Positions 26,950 to 27,167 of a stretch of 27,167 bases of DNA are shown here, piece after piece. Position 1 is the stretch's first letter, and each line of letters opens with the position of its first letter. Source of the stretch: an uncultured Prevotellaceae bacterium (GTDB lineage: Bacteria; Bacteroidota; Bacteroidia; Bacteroidales; Bacteroidaceae); NCBI GenBank assembly GCA_937915745.1, contig CALGGJ010000112.1:1-27167 (forward strand). Reading direction: 5' to 3'. Position numbers and translations under genes: made by a program. Under the pieces are notes generated by a model that did no database searches, was not told the DNA's origin, and saw only the letters and a list, made by a program, of their open reading frames with translations.

Positions 26950-26980
26950 CCGGGGTCGCATCACGACTCCGGTTTTTATT
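26950..26980 (+). terminator. intrinsic terminator
   Basis: CCGGGGTCG (26950-26958) pairs with CGACTCCGG (26964-26972) in a 9-bp stem with one G-T wobble and a 5-nt loop (CATCA). The stem is followed directly by TTTTTATT (26973-26980). This is the best terminator in the window and acts on rightward transcription. Confidence 0.88.
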
Positions 26981-26983
26981 GCT

Positions 26984-27071
26984 CCACAACTCCGCACTCT
27001 CCGCCCCACAACTCCGCACTCTCCGCCCCTCAAGTCCGCGCTCTCCGCCCCTCAAGTCCGCGCTCTTGCCG
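26984..27071. repeat. 22-bp tandem repeat, four copies
   Basis: Four units start at 26984, 27006, 27028 and 27050. The first two are identical (CCACAACTCCGCACTCTCCG, then CC). The last two read CCTCAAGTCCGCGCTC plus a varying end. The sequence is strongly C-rich on this strand. It follows the terminator directly and has no credible coding role. Confidence 0.9.
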
Positions 27072-27080
27072 CTCGCACTC

Positions 27081-27140
27081 TTCGCTCCTCCCTTCGCTCC
27101 TCCTTTCGCTCCTCCTTTCGCCCCTCCTTTCGCCCCTCTT
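27081..27140. repeat. 12-bp tandem repeat, five copies
   Basis: Five 12-bp units of the form TTCGCTCCTCCT start at 27081, 27093, 27105, 27117 and 27129, with scattered T/C changes. The pyrimidine-only strand bias and position against the contig end suggest the assembler stopped in this low-complexity sequence. Confidence 0.9.
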
Positions 27141-27153
27141 CTCCTCATCTTAC

Positions 27154-27167
27154 AGATCGGAAGAGCG
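27154..27167. other. Illumina adapter remnant
   Basis: The last 14 bases, AGATCGGAAGAGCG, are identical to the start of the standard Illumina TruSeq adapter. They are not genomic. The genomic sequence ends at or before 27153. Confidence 0.95.

Larger units (their letters stand above)
26600..26980 (+). ncRNA. short transcription unit of unknown function
   Basis: A promoter box at 26586 and a strong intrinsic terminator at 26950-26980 bracket about 380 nt. The only reading frame of note is 26725-26922 (65 codons, starting ATGAGTCTTGTC, rich in T, N, Q and P), which I do not recognise and whose first codons lie within a palindrome. The sequence does not show the landmarks of tmRNA, RNase P RNA, 4.5S RNA or tRNA that I looked for. 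A small RNA or a short peptide gene are both possible. A stretch with two near copies of AAACCAGCC lies near 26800-26820. Confidence 0.4.

Noticed and set aside
26915..27148. Minus-strand frame with GGAK-type peptide repeats
   Set aside because: It is a translation of the 12-bp and 22-bp tandem arrays beside adapter sequence, with no independent support.

Overview
The window is a bacterial contig that looks like Bacteroidales, probably Prevotella or a close relative. Several intergenic regions carry the Bacteroidetes -7 promoter box TAnnTTTG, Shine-Dalgarno sites are weak, and the gene content fits: a LicD-type surface-glycan cassette, a DUF4954-like protein, an ECF sigma factor with a small membrane partner, xylan-degrading hydrolases, and a secreted protein with a type IX-like C-terminal tail. 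Both ends look like assembly limits: the left end lies inside a 45-bp tandem repeat, and the last 14 bases are Illumina adapter sequence. Assignments rest on motifs read by eye; no database search was possible.

Left block (370-6946, + strand): a compact cassette with the order GT4 glycosyltransferase, PEP mutase (aepX), phosphonopyruvate decarboxylase (aepY), LicC/PntC-type cytidylyltransferase, 2-aminoethylphosphonate (AEP) transaminase (aepZ) and LicD-family phosphotransferase. Together these can take phosphoenolpyruvate to AEP, activate it as CMP-AEP and place it on a glycan, so this reads as a self-contained module for decorating a surface glycan with a C-P-bonded zwitterion. A 137-bp inverted-repeat element sits inside the cassette between the cytidylyltransferase and the transaminase.

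Middle block (7065-12980, + strand): GTPase HflX, a left-handed beta-helix protein resembling DUF4954, and an M16 zinc-protease lipoprotein, closely spaced and probably co-transcribed. Next come a good promoter at 13212-13242 and a GH43-GH67 pair for side-chain removal from glucuronoxylan (13381-16492), ended by a hairpin.

Right block (16733-26393, - strand): a large secreted modular protein with an HExxH motif (21795-26393); then topA, a single-ORF fusion of shikimate kinase and acetylglutamate kinase (aroK-argB), and an ECF sigma factor with a putative anti-sigma partner. The topA/aroK-argB and sigma/anti-sigma junctions are ATGA overlaps. The last 770 bp carry a rightward promoter, a short unassigned transcription unit ending in a strong intrinsic terminator, two simple tandem-repeat arrays and the adapter.

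The two observations most worth following are the complete AEP-to-glycan cassette and the AroK-ArgB fusion, which joins enzymes of two unrelated amino-acid pathways.
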